Of a DNA stretch of 64,000 bases, positions 6,601 to 15,204 are shown piece by piece. The DNA lies in NCBI RefSeq assembly GCF_003992115.1, contig NZ_RQUX01000012.1, forward strand, positions 1 through 64,000, in the 5' to 3' direction. Made by a program: the position numbers and the translations under genes. Every line of letters begins with the position of its first letter. Position 1 is the first letter of the stretch. The DNA is from Veillonella ratti (GTDB lineage Bacteria; Bacillota; Negativicutes; Veillonellales; Veillonellaceae). The notes beneath the pieces are model-generated. The model saw nothing but the letters and a program-made list of their open reading frames with translations. It made no database searches and was not told where the DNA came from.

Positions 6601-6723
6601 AGCTTGCCTCCATAAATAAGTAATAAATAGAAATCTATTTCTCAAACAGTATTTTTGAATTTTATAAAGCCATAAATCTTAATTCCATTATACAATATTC
6701 ATATAGAAAAAGGACTTAAGTTT

Positions 6724-6775
6724 GAAAAACAAAAAGGCTGTCATGGCAAGGGGTCTATCCTGCCATGGCAGCCTT
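6724..6775 (-). terminator. Intrinsic terminator (minus strand) after the XRE regulator
   Basis: A 15-bp imperfect stem AAGGCTGCCATGGCA / TGCCATGACAGCCTT followed on the minus strand by TTTGTTTTTC. It ends leftward transcription of the regulator at 7013-7714. The stretch 6776-7012 shows nothing else. Confidence 0.88.
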
Positions 6776-7012
6776 ATTTCATACCCGATTTCAACAGGGA
6801 GTTATGTCATGGATTGTTGGATATCAGGTAAGGTACCAACATTAATTATGACTTCAGTATTGGTACAATTTTATTATATTAAATTCAAAGTGTCCTCAAA
6901 AGATATGGGGCAATTAATGAGTAACTAATAAATTCCAGAGTAGAATAAAAATATCAGAACAATTTTCACATTTTTACCTTATCACGGTTCTAGTAATTAA
7001 TAAGAGATTAGC

Positions 7013-7714
7013 TTAAATGGCAATCAACATATTGTATAAACGATAGAGTTTGATATCTTCTTTTGAAATTTTTAATTGCATAATAAGATCTTCGTTCTCA
7101 TCCAATCGCTTTCGAGCCAATAAAATTTTAGTTGCAATAGGCATCGTAGGGCGCGTAGAAAAGCCGTTAAATAATCCGAGCTTTGTATCGGCTTCCAATT
7201 GAGACGCTAATACTTGGGCACTGGCTTTTTCCATCGGCATATGGCGGTTAGTCAAAGCTATATGAGTGAGTGCGTCAAAATGCTCAATATCGCCATCATA
7301 AATGTTTTCGGCAGCTTGATAGCGTTCGAAACTTTTAAAATTCATATACATAATAATCTTAAATTTATTTGGCTCCAGCTGTTCAATAATGTCGAATACG
7401 CAACGAATGAGTGCATTGACACGGCCGTCATAGATATACCCATAAAATTGAAATAAGCCGTAGAAGAAAGTTGGAATCTTAGCATTTGCCATGTTGAGTA
7501 CTCGCTGCTGTGGTATTAGGAGATGTTCAATATTAATTTGCAAGGCATTGGCAATATCGTATAAAGTGGCGATATCTATAGTAATTTCTCCCTTCTCATA
7601 TTTAGCTAAGGTAGATGTGCTTTTATTGATTCGTTGTGCCAAAATATCTAGTGTAAGGCTTTGTTTTTTGCGTTCGAGTCGGATTTGTTCACCGATTTTT
7701 GTTCCTATGTCCAT
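7013..7714 (-). CDS. XRE-family transcriptional regulator
   Basis: A 233-residue protein with an N-terminal lambda-repressor-like HTH (residues about 4-60, IGEQIRLERKKQSLTLDILA...STSTLAKYEKGE...) and a C-terminal helical domain of unknown ligand. ATG 7714 is preferred over the upstream Met at 7741 because it begins the HTH directly and has AGGA upstream. It is divergent from the four-gene PatB/M20/YfcC operon, with two matching palindromes in the intergenic region. It is therefore the likely local regulator of that operon, sensing perhaps a sulfur or amino-acid compound (inference). Confidence 0.85.
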   Translation of the reverse strand: MDIGTKIGEQIRLERKKQSLTLDILAQRINKSTSTLAKYEKGEITIDIATLYDIANALQINIEHLLIPQQRVLNMANAKIPTFFYGLFQFYGYIYDGRVNALIRCVFDIIEQLEPNKFKIIMYMNFKSFERYQAAENIYDGDIEHFDALTHIALTNRHMPMEKASAQVLASQLEADTKLGLFNGFSTRPTMPIATKILLARKRLDENEDLIMQLKISKEDIKLYRLYNMLIAI

Positions 7715-7794
7715 AATTTTTCCTATAAATATAAAAACCAAATGTAAAAAATAAATTTTTGTTTTTTTACTATTATAGCATGAATGAGACTATG

Positions 7795-7848
7795 TTTTTC
7801 TATTGTGAGTAGAAAAATATAGTTATTTTTTTATTGAGAGTAAAAAAT
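7795..7848. promoter_or_regulatory. Two similar palindromic operators, centres 31 bp apart
   Basis: TTTTTCTA-TTGTGAG-TAGAAAAA (7795-7817) and TTTTTTTA-TTGAGAG-TAAAAAAT (7826-7848) share the pattern TA-TTGWGAG-TA in symmetric T/A-rich arms. Centres at 7806 and 7837 are 31 bp apart. The second ends 8 bp upstream of the operon -35. Binding by the divergent XRE regulator is inferred. Confidence 0.6.
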
Positions 7849-7855
7849 AGGCTTT

Positions 7856-7884
7856 TTGACATCTCTTTAAGTAATACATAAAAT
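7856..7884 (+). promoter_or_regulatory. Promoter of the patB-M20-yfcC-patB operon
   Basis: TTGACA (7856-7861), 17-bp spacer, TAAAAT (7879-7884), 44 bp upstream of the PatB start. Confidence 0.82.
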
Positions 7885-7928
7885 ACAGTTAAGTAATAAA
7901 TGATGCGTAGGTAGAAAGGATGAGGATT

Positions 7929-9149
7929 ATGTATAATTTTGACGAAATTATAGATCGTACGCATACGAATGCAATGAATACGGATGGTTTTAGAGAGTAT
8001 ATTTTTCATGATGACGGAACAATGGTGTTTCCGTTTAAAGATGAAGAATTCATTCGTATGTGGGTAGCTGATATGGAATTTGCCACACCGGATGTAGTGA
8101 TTGAAGGGATTAAATGCCGTTTGGATAAACGCATCTTCGGTTATACTCGCGTTTTTGAAAACAGTTATTATGAGGCTTTGGTTGCATGGTGTAAACGGCG
8201 CTACGACTGGGAATTTGAGAAAAAAGACCTTGTTATGTCGAACGGCATTATTCCTGCCTTATATGAATTGGTAGACTACATTTGCAAAGAGGATGAAAAG
8301 GTATTATTCCTCACTCCTTCTTATGCATACTTTAAATATGCAGCCGATTTTAACTCTCGTGAATCTGTATATTCTAATTTAAAAAATGATGATGGATATT
8401 ACAGTGTAGATTTTGAGGATTTGGAAGAGAAAGCCAAAGATCCGAAAACGACTTTGTTTATTCTTTGCAACCCACATAATCCAAGCGGCCGTGTTTGGAA
8501 GCAGGACGAATTAGAAAAGATGGCGGCTATTATTGAAAAATATAATTTATGGGTCATTTCCGATGAAATCCACTGTGACTTATTGCGTACCGGATTAAAA
8601 CATATTCCACTGGGGAAAGTGATGCCGAATTACGAACGTCTTGTTACAGCTATGGCACCAAGTAAAACATTCAATATGGCGGGCCTAATGATTTCAAATG
8701 TAATCATCCGCAGTGAAGAATTGCGAAATATCTGGTTGAGCCGTCACTACAACTTTGATAATCCTTTGAGCATTGCCGCAGCACAATCGGCGTATGAAGA
8801 CGGGGAACCATGGCTTATAGAATTACAGGCCTACTTGGATGAAAATTTCAAACTTGTGGGGGAATACTTGAAGGAACATTTGCCAAAAGCCAAATACAAA
8901 GTGTCGGAAGCCACATACTTGGCTTGGGTTGATCTGAGCGCTTATTTTGAACCGGATGAACATTTGCCATTATTCTTTGCTAATAAAGCGGGGGTGCTTT
9001 TGGAAGGCGGCAATATGTTTGTTCAGAATTCTGACGGATTTATTCGCTTGAACCTAGCTTGTCCTAAGAAAATAGTAGAAGAAGGACTTAGACGAATCTG
9101 TGATGCGGTGAATAATAAACATACGGAAAAATATGTGAAAAATATGTAA
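7929..9149 (+). CDS. MalY/PatB-family PLP C-S lyase (first copy)
   Basis: A 406-residue fold-type I PLP enzyme of the MalY/PatB class, which cleaves C-S bonds of cystathionine or other S-substituted cysteines to thiol, pyruvate and ammonia. Visible landmarks are the family opening MWVADMEF (44-51), NPHNPSGR (181-188), SDEIH with the cofactor-binding Asp (211-215) and the Schiff-base Lys246 in PSKTFN. ATG 7929 is chosen over 7920 because the ribosome site GGATGAGG then has normal spacing. It is first in an operon with an N-acyl hydrolase, a transporter and a second copy of the same family, behind a regulated promoter. Substrate specificity cannot be read from sequence. Confidence 0.9.
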   Translation: MYNFDEIIDRTHTNAMNTDGFREYIFHDDGTMVFPFKDEEFIRMWVADMEFATPDVVIEGIKCRLDKRIFGYTRVFENSYYEALVAWCKRRYDWEFEKKDLVMSNGIIPALYELVDYICKEDEKVLFLTPSYAYFKYAADFNSRESVYSNLKNDDGYYSVDFEDLEEKAKDPKTTLFILCNPHNPSGRVWKQDELEKMAAIIEKYNLWVISDEIHCDLLRTGLKHIPLGKVMPNYERLVTAMAPSKTFNMAGLMISNVIIRSEELRNIWLSRHYNFDNPLSIAAAQSAYEDGEPWLIELQAYLDENFKLVGEYLKEHLPKAKYKVSEATYLAWVDLSAYFEPDEHLPLFFANKAGVLLEGGNMFVQNSDGFIRLNLACPKKIVEEGLRRICDAVNNKHTEKYVKNM

Positions 9150-9197
9150 AAATCTCAAAAGTGTAAAAGGAACTTGGTGAGTGAGGAGTATAAGATA

Positions 9198-10379
9198 ATG
9201 GATACGAAACGTTTACAACAACTTGCTGTAGCACAACAAGAATATGTTGTAGCTATGCGTCGTAAATTTTATGAACATCCTGAGATATCCGGTCAGGAAG
9301 TGCAGACAAGAAAGTGGTTGATTGAAGAACTAGAAAAAATGGGAGTGCCTTATGAATTGTTACCGGGGACCGGCATAATAGCTGTTATTAAGGGAGGCAA
9401 GACCGGTAAAAATAAAGTACTTCGGGCCGATATTGATGCACTTCCGTTGCAAGAAGAATGTGATAATTTAAAACAACCGAAGAAGTCGGTTTCAAAGATT
9501 GACGGTATTTGTCATGCTTGTGGCCATGATGCTCATATGGCAGTGTTGTTAGGTACTATGAAAGTTTTAACAGCAATTAAAAGTGAAGTGGCAGGCACGG
9601 TATATTGCTGTTTTGAAGAAGGGGAAGAAATTAATTGTGGTATAGATACCATGATTGCTGCATTAGAGAAGTATTCTATTGATGAGTGTTTTGCTTTACA
9701 TGTATACAGCGGGTTGGATGCTGGTACAGTGAATATTGAGGCCGGTTCGCGGATGGCAGGAACAGTGGGAATAGGTATTTATATTCATGGCAAGAGTGGG
9801 CATGGCTCTCGACCTGATCAGGCAATTAATCCTATTATTCCGGCTGCGCATATTATTACACAACTCAACTCGGCCTTTATGAATCAACTTAACGTAGAAG
9901 AAACCGTTACTTTGGGCATAGGGATGGTGAAAGCCGGAGAAGCAACTAATATAATACCTAATGAAGCATATATAGGGGGTACGGCTAGATTTTTTAATAA
10001 GGTGGAGGGCGAAAAAGCCTTAGCTATCATTAATCGAATTGCTGAAAACACGGCATTAAGTCATGGATGTACAGTATCTTTTCAAACTCGTCATTGTATC
10101 AGTCCTTATCCGGTTGTCAATGATAGCGGAGTGGCAACACGGATAGAAAATAAACTGGCAGCAATTTGTGGTACTGAAGTATTAAGTCCTTGTGAACGTT
10201 GGTATGCATCAGAATGTTACAGTGCATATTTGTTAAAATATCCCGGTGCATTAGGTTTCTTGGGGATTCGTAATGAAAACTATGGCAGTGGAGCTGCTCA
10301 TCATAATGGTAAATTTGATATTGATGAATCCGGATTATACTTGGGTGTATGTGCTGAATTAGCATTTATATTTGAGTAG
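9198..10379 (+). CDS. M20-family N-acyl-amino-acid amidohydrolase
   Basis: A 393-residue M20D-type amidohydrolase (hippurate hydrolase / aminoacylase group) that removes acyl groups from N-acyl amino acids using a metal pair. Ligand motifs are ADIDALPL (77-84), CHACGHDAH (105-113), EEGEE (140-144), an internal His at ALHVY (about 168) and the late HHNGKFDID. The dimerisation domain lies near residues 185-300. ATG 9198 follows GAGGAG; a TTG at 9174 would add eight residues without family support. It lies 48 bases after the first PatB gene. With a C-S lyase on each side it may deacylate N-acyl cysteine conjugates before cleavage (inference). Confidence 0.9.
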   Translation: MDTKRLQQLAVAQQEYVVAMRRKFYEHPEISGQEVQTRKWLIEELEKMGVPYELLPGTGIIAVIKGGKTGKNKVLRADIDALPLQEECDNLKQPKKSVSKIDGICHACGHDAHMAVLLGTMKVLTAIKSEVAGTVYCCFEEGEEINCGIDTMIAALEKYSIDECFALHVYSGLDAGTVNIEAGSRMAGTVGIGIYIHGKSGHGSRPDQAINPIIPAAHIITQLNSAFMNQLNVEETVTLGIGMVKAGEATNIIPNEAYIGGTARFFNKVEGEKALAIINRIAENTALSHGCTVSFQTRHCISPYPVVNDSGVATRIENKLAAICGTEVLSPCERWYASECYSAYLLKYPGALGFLGIRNENYGSGAAHHNGKFDIDESGLYLGVCAELAFIFE

Positions 10380-10393
10380 AATAGGGGGCGCAT

Positions 10394-11800
10394 ATGAAAG
10401 GTTTGAAGGATTTTAAGATGCCACATTTATTGTGGATTATGTTTGGCATTATTTTGCTTTCTTGCTTGGCAACATATATTATTCCTGCAGGAGAGTTTAT
10501 TACTGATAAAGCAGGTCGTGTTATTGGAACAGATTTTCATTATTTGGGATATCAAACGCCGATTAGCCCTTGGGATGCGTTAATGATGATGAAAAATGGG
10601 CTTGTCGGAGCTGCTACAATTATGTTTGTGGTTATGATATCCGGAGCTACTATCAATGTTGTTTTAGATACCGGAGTATTAGATGATTTGATGAACTGGG
10701 CAGTATATCGTTTAAAAGATAAAGGTACAAATCTACTTATCGGTTTAATGATGACATTGATGGCTTATCTGGGTGGCTTTGGCGGTACCGATGCATTAAT
10801 TGCTGTAGTGCCGATAGGGGTTTTATTTGCTAAAAAGCTTAGACTAGACCCTATTTGTGCTTTGGGAGTTACTACCTTTGCAGCACTGGTAGGATTTGGT
10901 ACCGGGCCGGCACAACAGGCGACAACACAAATGTTAATGGATGCTATTCCGTATTCGGCATTTTTTACACGTTTAGTCATTATGAATTTTTTTATAGCTG
11001 TAGCGATTATTATGATGCTTATGTATGTTAAAAAAATTCGAAAAAATCCTGAAAGTTCATATATGTATGCGGAAGGTTGGCGGCCGGATAAGACAGTTGG
11101 AGAAGGAGAAGAAGCTCAGCTGTTGAAACAGGTTGAAATGAATTGGCGAAAAATTGCTGTTATTATCATTTTTATTGTACAGTACTTAATCATTGCACTA
11201 TATCCTCTTTTGGGCGGTGACCCTAAGTTGACTTTTGATTTTATGATTGCAGTTATGTTGTGTACCATGATTTTGGTTGGCATAGTAGGGGGCATGTCGG
11301 CAGATGCATTGGGCAATAGCTTTGCTAAAGGGTTAGGGTCTATGGCATTTGTAGCGTTTGTCATTGGACTGGCTAAAGTAATATCTTTGGTATTGGCCGG
11401 TGGTCATATTATTTATACAATTGTGTACTTTTTAACAGGACCATTAATGGAATTACCTCGTTCAGTAGCCAGTGTAGGGTTGACATTGATTGTTTCGGTT
11501 ATTAATCCAATCATTCCTTCGGCTACTTCAAAAGCAGCTATTTTAGTTCCTATTATGAAACCGGTAGCCGATACTTTGGGTTTACCGACTAACTTGGCAG
11601 TAGTTGCATACCAGATGGGGGACAGTTTTACGAACCTTCTTTCGCCGTTACTGGGATGGATGATCGGTTCCTGTGTTATGGCTGAAGTGCCTTATACAAC
11701 TTGGTTACGCTGGGTTTTTCCAAAAGTAATGTTCTTTATTTTACTGGCTTGCGTTATTGTCTTTATTTTAACAATTACCGGTTGGCAGGGAGTTATTTAA
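10394..11800 (+). CDS. YfcC/DcuC-family membrane transporter
   Basis: A 468-residue polytopic inner-membrane protein with about 12 hydrophobic segments. It has the YfcC-family start (PHLLWIMFGIILL then YIIPAGEF), an internal LGGFGGTDALIAVVPIG motif, and the late NPIIPSATSKAAILVPIMKP motif, which match the C4-dicarboxylate/arginine-ornithine carrier-like group next to M20 peptidases. It probably imports the substrate of the neighbouring hydrolase or exchanges substrate and product. The gene starts 14 bases after the hydrolase stop behind AGGGGG. Confidence 0.88.
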   Translation: MKGLKDFKMPHLLWIMFGIILLSCLATYIIPAGEFITDKAGRVIGTDFHYLGYQTPISPWDALMMMKNGLVGAATIMFVVMISGATINVVLDTGVLDDLMNWAVYRLKDKGTNLLIGLMMTLMAYLGGFGGTDALIAVVPIGVLFAKKLRLDPICALGVTTFAALVGFGTGPAQQATTQMLMDAIPYSAFFTRLVIMNFFIAVAIIMMLMYVKKIRKNPESSYMYAEGWRPDKTVGEGEEAQLLKQVEMNWRKIAVIIIFIVQYLIIALYPLLGGDPKLTFDFMIAVMLCTMILVGIVGGMSADALGNSFAKGLGSMAFVAFVIGLAKVISLVLAGGHIIYTIVYFLTGPLMELPRSVASVGLTLIVSVINPIIPSATSKAAILVPIMKPVADTLGLPTNLAVVAYQMGDSFTNLLSPLLGWMIGSCVMAEVPYTTWLRWVFPKVMFFILLACVIVFILTITGWQGVI

Positions 11801-11808
11801 TAATACCG

Positions 11809-11846
11809 AAAGCCGTTCCATAGGGATTGCGAAACGGCTTCTCTTT
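11809..11846 (+). terminator. Intercistronic hairpin before the second PatB gene
   Basis: AAGCCGTT / AACGGCTT stem followed by CTCTTTG. The T-run is weak, so it is more likely an attenuator or mRNA-processing/stability element that lowers expression of the last gene than a full terminator. Confidence 0.55.
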
Positions 11847-11865
11847 GCATGAAAGGAAGCAACTT

Positions 11866-13062
11866 ATGAATAAGGAAGAGTTCTTAAAACGATATCTTAC
11901 AGATCGTCACAATTCAAGATGTATGAAATGGGATTCGTTAAAAAGTAAATATGGTCGTAAAGATTTAGTTTCTATGTGGATTGCGGATATGGAATTTAAA
12001 ACGCCGGAACCTGTAATTGAAGCCATTACCAAGCGTGCGCAAGCAGGGGTATTCGGATATTCAAACGATTGGCCTGAATACTATGATGCGTTATCCAATT
12101 GGATGGAAACACGTTATCACTTCCCAATTAAAAAAGATTGGGTTCGATTCTGTACAGGCTGTGTAACAGCTATTGCCTGGTCGATTTGGGCTTTTACAAA
12201 ACCAAAGGATGCTTGTCTTATTTTGACGCCCGTCTATTATCCGTTCCATAATGTAGTAACCTATAATGACCGTGAGTTAGTAAAAGTTGATTTGGACTAT
12301 AATAATGAAAGCGGTCATTTTACCATGAATTATGAGGCCATTGAAAAAGCGATTGTAGACAACAAAGTTAAATTATTTATTCAATGCTCACCACATAATC
12401 CGGCCGGACGTGTATGGACGGAAGACGAATTGGATAAAGTATTGTCGATTTGTAAAAAGCATGGTGTTATTGTAGTAAGTGATGAAATCCACCAAGACTT
12501 CGTAATTGACAAAGACCGTCATTTTGTGCCGGCAGCCGTTGTAAAAAATGGTAAATATCGTGATATCGTTGTTACATTAAATGCGGCGTCAAAAACGTTC
12601 AACCTGGCAGCTTTGATTCACTCTCATATTATTATTACTGATGAGAAATTGCGGGCTCAATATGATTTGTTTGCTCGGGGCATGAATCGTACGGAGTTGA
12701 ATATTTTGGCAATGGAGGCAGTTCAAGCAGCCTATACATATGGCGATGAATGGCTGGATTCATTGCTTAATGTAATTCGAGATAATCTGGCTTATTTGAA
12801 AGCACGATTACAAAAAGAAGCACCTGAAATTGTCGTGACTGATCTGGAAGGTACATATCTGGTGATGTTGGATTTACGAAAATATATCGGCACAGAAAAC
12901 GTAAGCGATTTTATAGTTAATAAATGTCGCTTAGCGGTTGATTATGGAGAACAGTTTGGTGATAATTATAAAGGCTTTATTCGTTTGAATTTAGCCACGG
13001 ATCCGAACTTAGTGAAACAGGCTGTAGATAATTTAGTAGCGGCCATTCACAATAAAGCGTAA
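11866..13062 (+). CDS. MalY/PatB-family PLP C-S lyase (second copy)
   Basis: A 398-residue paralogue of the first PatB gene, with MWIADMEF (37-44), SPHNPAGR (175-182), SDEIH (205-209) and Schiff-base Lys243 in ASKTFN. ATG 11866 follows AAAGGAAG; the upstream TTG at 11827 lies in the hairpin region and is unlikely. The two copies differ throughout, so this is an old duplication or separate acquisition, probably with different substrates. Expected activity is beta-elimination of S-substituted cysteines. It ends the operon before a bidirectional terminator. Confidence 0.9.
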   Translation: MNKEEFLKRYLTDRHNSRCMKWDSLKSKYGRKDLVSMWIADMEFKTPEPVIEAITKRAQAGVFGYSNDWPEYYDALSNWMETRYHFPIKKDWVRFCTGCVTAIAWSIWAFTKPKDACLILTPVYYPFHNVVTYNDRELVKVDLDYNNESGHFTMNYEAIEKAIVDNKVKLFIQCSPHNPAGRVWTEDELDKVLSICKKHGVIVVSDEIHQDFVIDKDRHFVPAAVVKNGKYRDIVVTLNAASKTFNLAALIHSHIIITDEKLRAQYDLFARGMNRTELNILAMEAVQAAYTYGDEWLDSLLNVIRDNLAYLKARLQKEAPEIVVTDLEGTYLVMLDLRKYIGTENVSDFIVNKCRLAVDYGEQFGDNYKGFIRLNLATDPNLVKQAVDNLVAAIHNKA

Positions 13063-13105
13063 GTCATATTGTTTTCAAACTAATAATGTATTCCTAACAA
13101 ACGCC

Positions 13106-13152
13106 AAAAGGCTGCGGCCTCAGGAAATCCTGAGCGTCACAGCCTTTTAGTT
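13106..13152. terminator. Bidirectional intrinsic terminator
   Basis: Outer stem AAAAGGCTG / CAGCCTTTT with an inner TCAGGA / TCCTGA stem, between convergent genes. Confidence 0.88.
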
Positions 13153-13225
13153 GTATTGATATAAGTAAGTGATGACTTTATGGATGTTTGTTGTTGTAGC
13201 CTTATTTTATATCCTTAGTCGTAAC

Positions 13226-13516
13226 TTATGCCACTGTATAGATTTTAACGTCCGGAGCGGCACTCCAAAGTGGTTTCAAGCCGGTGAAAACGTCGTTTTT
13301 AAAAAGATCGCTTTCTAAATATGCTTTGGCATGTTCAACGCTGTCAAAGCCGTGAAGAACTTGAACGTCTTCGTCGCGAATTAATAAGTCTTTAGTCAAA
13401 GCCCCTTCAATAGTGTCGAGGAAAGGTTTGCGGTAATCGGTGTAAACCTTAGCTGCGGCAGGACGGTTAGACTCATTAATAGTCATGGTAATTTCCAAGT
13501 ATGCTTTTACATTCAT
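13226..13516 (-). CDS. Small dimeric alpha/beta-barrel protein (monooxygenase-like)
   Basis: A 96-residue protein starting at ATG 13516 behind GGAGGC. The order of elements (strand MNVKAYLEITM, a long helix, strand DVQVLHGFDS, helix VEHAKAYLES, final strand VKIYTV) is that of the ABM/ferredoxin-like dimeric barrel group, which includes small quinol monooxygenases. The phrase GFDSVEHAKAYLES is typical of these proteins. It is divergent from an HxlR regulator, which commonly controls such redox genes. The exact activity is unknown. Confidence 0.68.
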   Translation of the reverse strand: MNVKAYLEITMTINESNRPAAAKVYTDYRKPFLDTIEGALTKDLLIRDEDVQVLHGFDSVEHAKAYLESDLFKNDVFTGLKPLWSAAPDVKIYTVA

Positions 13517-13767
13517 GGTGCTTGCCTCCTATATAACATAAAAATTAAAATGCTTGCCGACCAAGCGGCAAGAAAGCAAATTATACGGCTCAAATCCTCA
13601 GAATAGTTATTTAGAATTCTCAATTTTTGAGCTTGATTTCATTATAGAAGTTTGACTTTAGCTTGAGAAGATATCAGCAAAATCATGAGTAACTAATAAT
13701 TTTCATAGTAACTTGAGGGGTTGCAGGCCTTTTATTATAATGAAATACATAGAAAGGATTGGTTTAT

Positions 13768-14145
13768 ATGTATCAACCGAAGTTAGAAAAGGATATCCGA
13801 TGTCCCTTAGAATATGGACTTACTGTGTTTGGCGGGAAGTGGAAATCCCGCGTTGTTTGCGTGCTTAATGAGAAGGGCACTTTGCGATACAGCTCTATTC
13901 GCAAAGAGATGACTAACATAACGGATGCGGTTTTGGCGACGACCTTGAAGGAGTTAATTGCCGATGATATGATTCAACGTCAGCAATACGATGAAATTCC
14001 GCCTCGAGTTGAATATTCCTTAACAGAGAAGGGAAAGTCCGTAGTACCGATTTTACAAAATATATGTCAATGGGCCGGTGCTTATCACACAGTTGATAAT
14101 GAGCATGCCATGACGCAGTGTCAGACTTGTGATTATAATAACTGA
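13768..14145 (+). CDS. HxlR-family winged-helix transcriptional regulator
   Basis: A 125-residue HxlR/MarR-like regulator. The family signature is clear: CPLEYGLTVFGGKWKSRVVC, a recognition helix region with LATTLKELIADDMIQR, then a wing YDEIPPRVEYSLTEKGKS. Such proteins sense redox or electrophilic signals, often through a Cys near the N-terminus; here Cys12 and further Cys near the C-terminal end (QCQTCD) are candidates. ATG 13768 behind GAAAGGATTGG is preferred to TTG 13759. Divergent orientation suggests control of the barrel-protein gene. A terminator follows. Confidence 0.88.
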   Translation: MYQPKLEKDIRCPLEYGLTVFGGKWKSRVVCVLNEKGTLRYSSIRKEMTNITDAVLATTLKELIADDMIQRQQYDEIPPRVEYSLTEKGKSVVPILQNICQWAGAYHTVDNEHAMTQCQTCDYNN

Positions 14146-14148
14146 TTA

Positions 14149-14201
14149 AGAGAGTGTAACAAAATGCAGCTGAATAGGTTGCATCTTGTTACACTCTTTT
14201 A
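14149..14201 (+). terminator. Long intrinsic terminator after HxlR gene
   Basis: Stem AGAGTGTAACAAaATGCA / TGCATcTTGTTACACTCT followed by TTTTAC. Confidence 0.92.
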
Positions 14202-14342
14202 CTTATTTTCTTATCGCTTATTGTGCGTATATACAGGACTAACAAGCGGCGTTTGTGCTATAATAAAGTGATATACATTGAGATTCAAAAGAGACCATTA
14301 TTTCATTTTGTTTGTAAATTACAAAGACTAGGAGTAAACATC

Positions 14343-14969
14343 TTGGAATTACTATGGCTTATTTTTGACATGGTGGGCACCATTGCCTTTGCTGTTTCGG
14401 GAACGCTTGTAGGCATCGGGCGGCGTATGGATATTTTCGGCATGCTTGTTTTAGCCTTGGCTACGGCTATTGGTGGCGGTATTATGCGTGATTTAATTGT
14501 GGGTAATATTCCGCCAAATTCGCTTCGCACCGGAATTTATGTGGGAACGGTCATCGCGGTAACCTTTATTATGTTTCTTATTTATCGCTCGCGAAGCGAT
14601 CATTACATCGGGACTCGTTGGGTTCGCCGGATGTATTTAGCGGCCGATACGTTGGGGCTTGCGTCCTTTACGGTTACCGGCGCCGGCATCGGTATGTACA
14701 ATTATCCGGACATGCCGGTTTTGAGTGTTATCTTAGGTTTGTTGACGGCCGTAGGTGGCGGGGTAATCCGTGATATCTTGGCGCAGCGCGTGCCGTCGGT
14801 TTTGCGTGAAGAAGTGTATGCCTTGCCGGCCATTATCGGCGGTATCGTGTATTGTGCGTTTTATTACGGAGGCATGTGGCAAATGGCGTCGTACAGTGCG
14901 TTTGTCATTGTAGTTGTTATTCGTACGTTGGCCATTCGTTATAATTGGAGCTTGCCGCGCATTAAATAG
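14343..14969 (+). CDS. UPF0126/TRIC-like membrane channel protein
   Basis: A 208-residue membrane protein made of two repeats of three helices. Each repeat has the family motif: GTIAFAVSGTLVGIGR...ATAIGGGIMRDLIVG and ASFTVTGAGIGM...LTAVGGGVIRDILA. The GGGxxRD loops are the hallmark of the bacterial TRIC-type cation channel family. The start is taken as TTG 14343 because AGGAG lies 9 bases before it and the first helix begins at once (MELLWLIFD); upstream codons in frame are hydrophilic and lack a ribosome site. The transported ion is not evident. Confidence 0.9.
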   Translation: MELLWLIFDMVGTIAFAVSGTLVGIGRRMDIFGMLVLALATAIGGGIMRDLIVGNIPPNSLRTGIYVGTVIAVTFIMFLIYRSRSDHYIGTRWVRRMYLAADTLGLASFTVTGAGIGMYNYPDMPVLSVILGLLTAVGGGVIRDILAQRVPSVLREEVYALPAIIGGIVYCAFYYGGMWQMASYSAFVIVVVIRTLAIRYNWSLPRIK

Positions 14970-15204
14970 GCTTGATTTCTACTTTATACAGCTGAGCGCA
15001 AAGTTTTCACAATATATTAGTCAAGTTCGATATGTTTTAATATAATAAAATATGATATAATACTAGGGATTACAAGATTTTTGACAAAAATCTCAAAGAA
15101 AAAGATGTAAGCCGAGTAATAGCTTATTCAATGTGAATCGGTAAAGAAATTAAAAGTGTTGTTTGTATAAAATGGAATAATAGACAGAAGAAGGAGTGAG
15201 TGTA

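Noticed and set aside
6722-6928. 68-codon plus-strand ORF with TTG start
   Set aside because: Its first 18 codons are the stem of an intrinsic terminator and there is no ribosome site; it is not a gene.
7920-7929. ATG at 7920 as start of the first PatB gene
   Set aside because: The ribosome site would touch the start codon; ATG 7929 has proper spacing and fits the family N-terminus.
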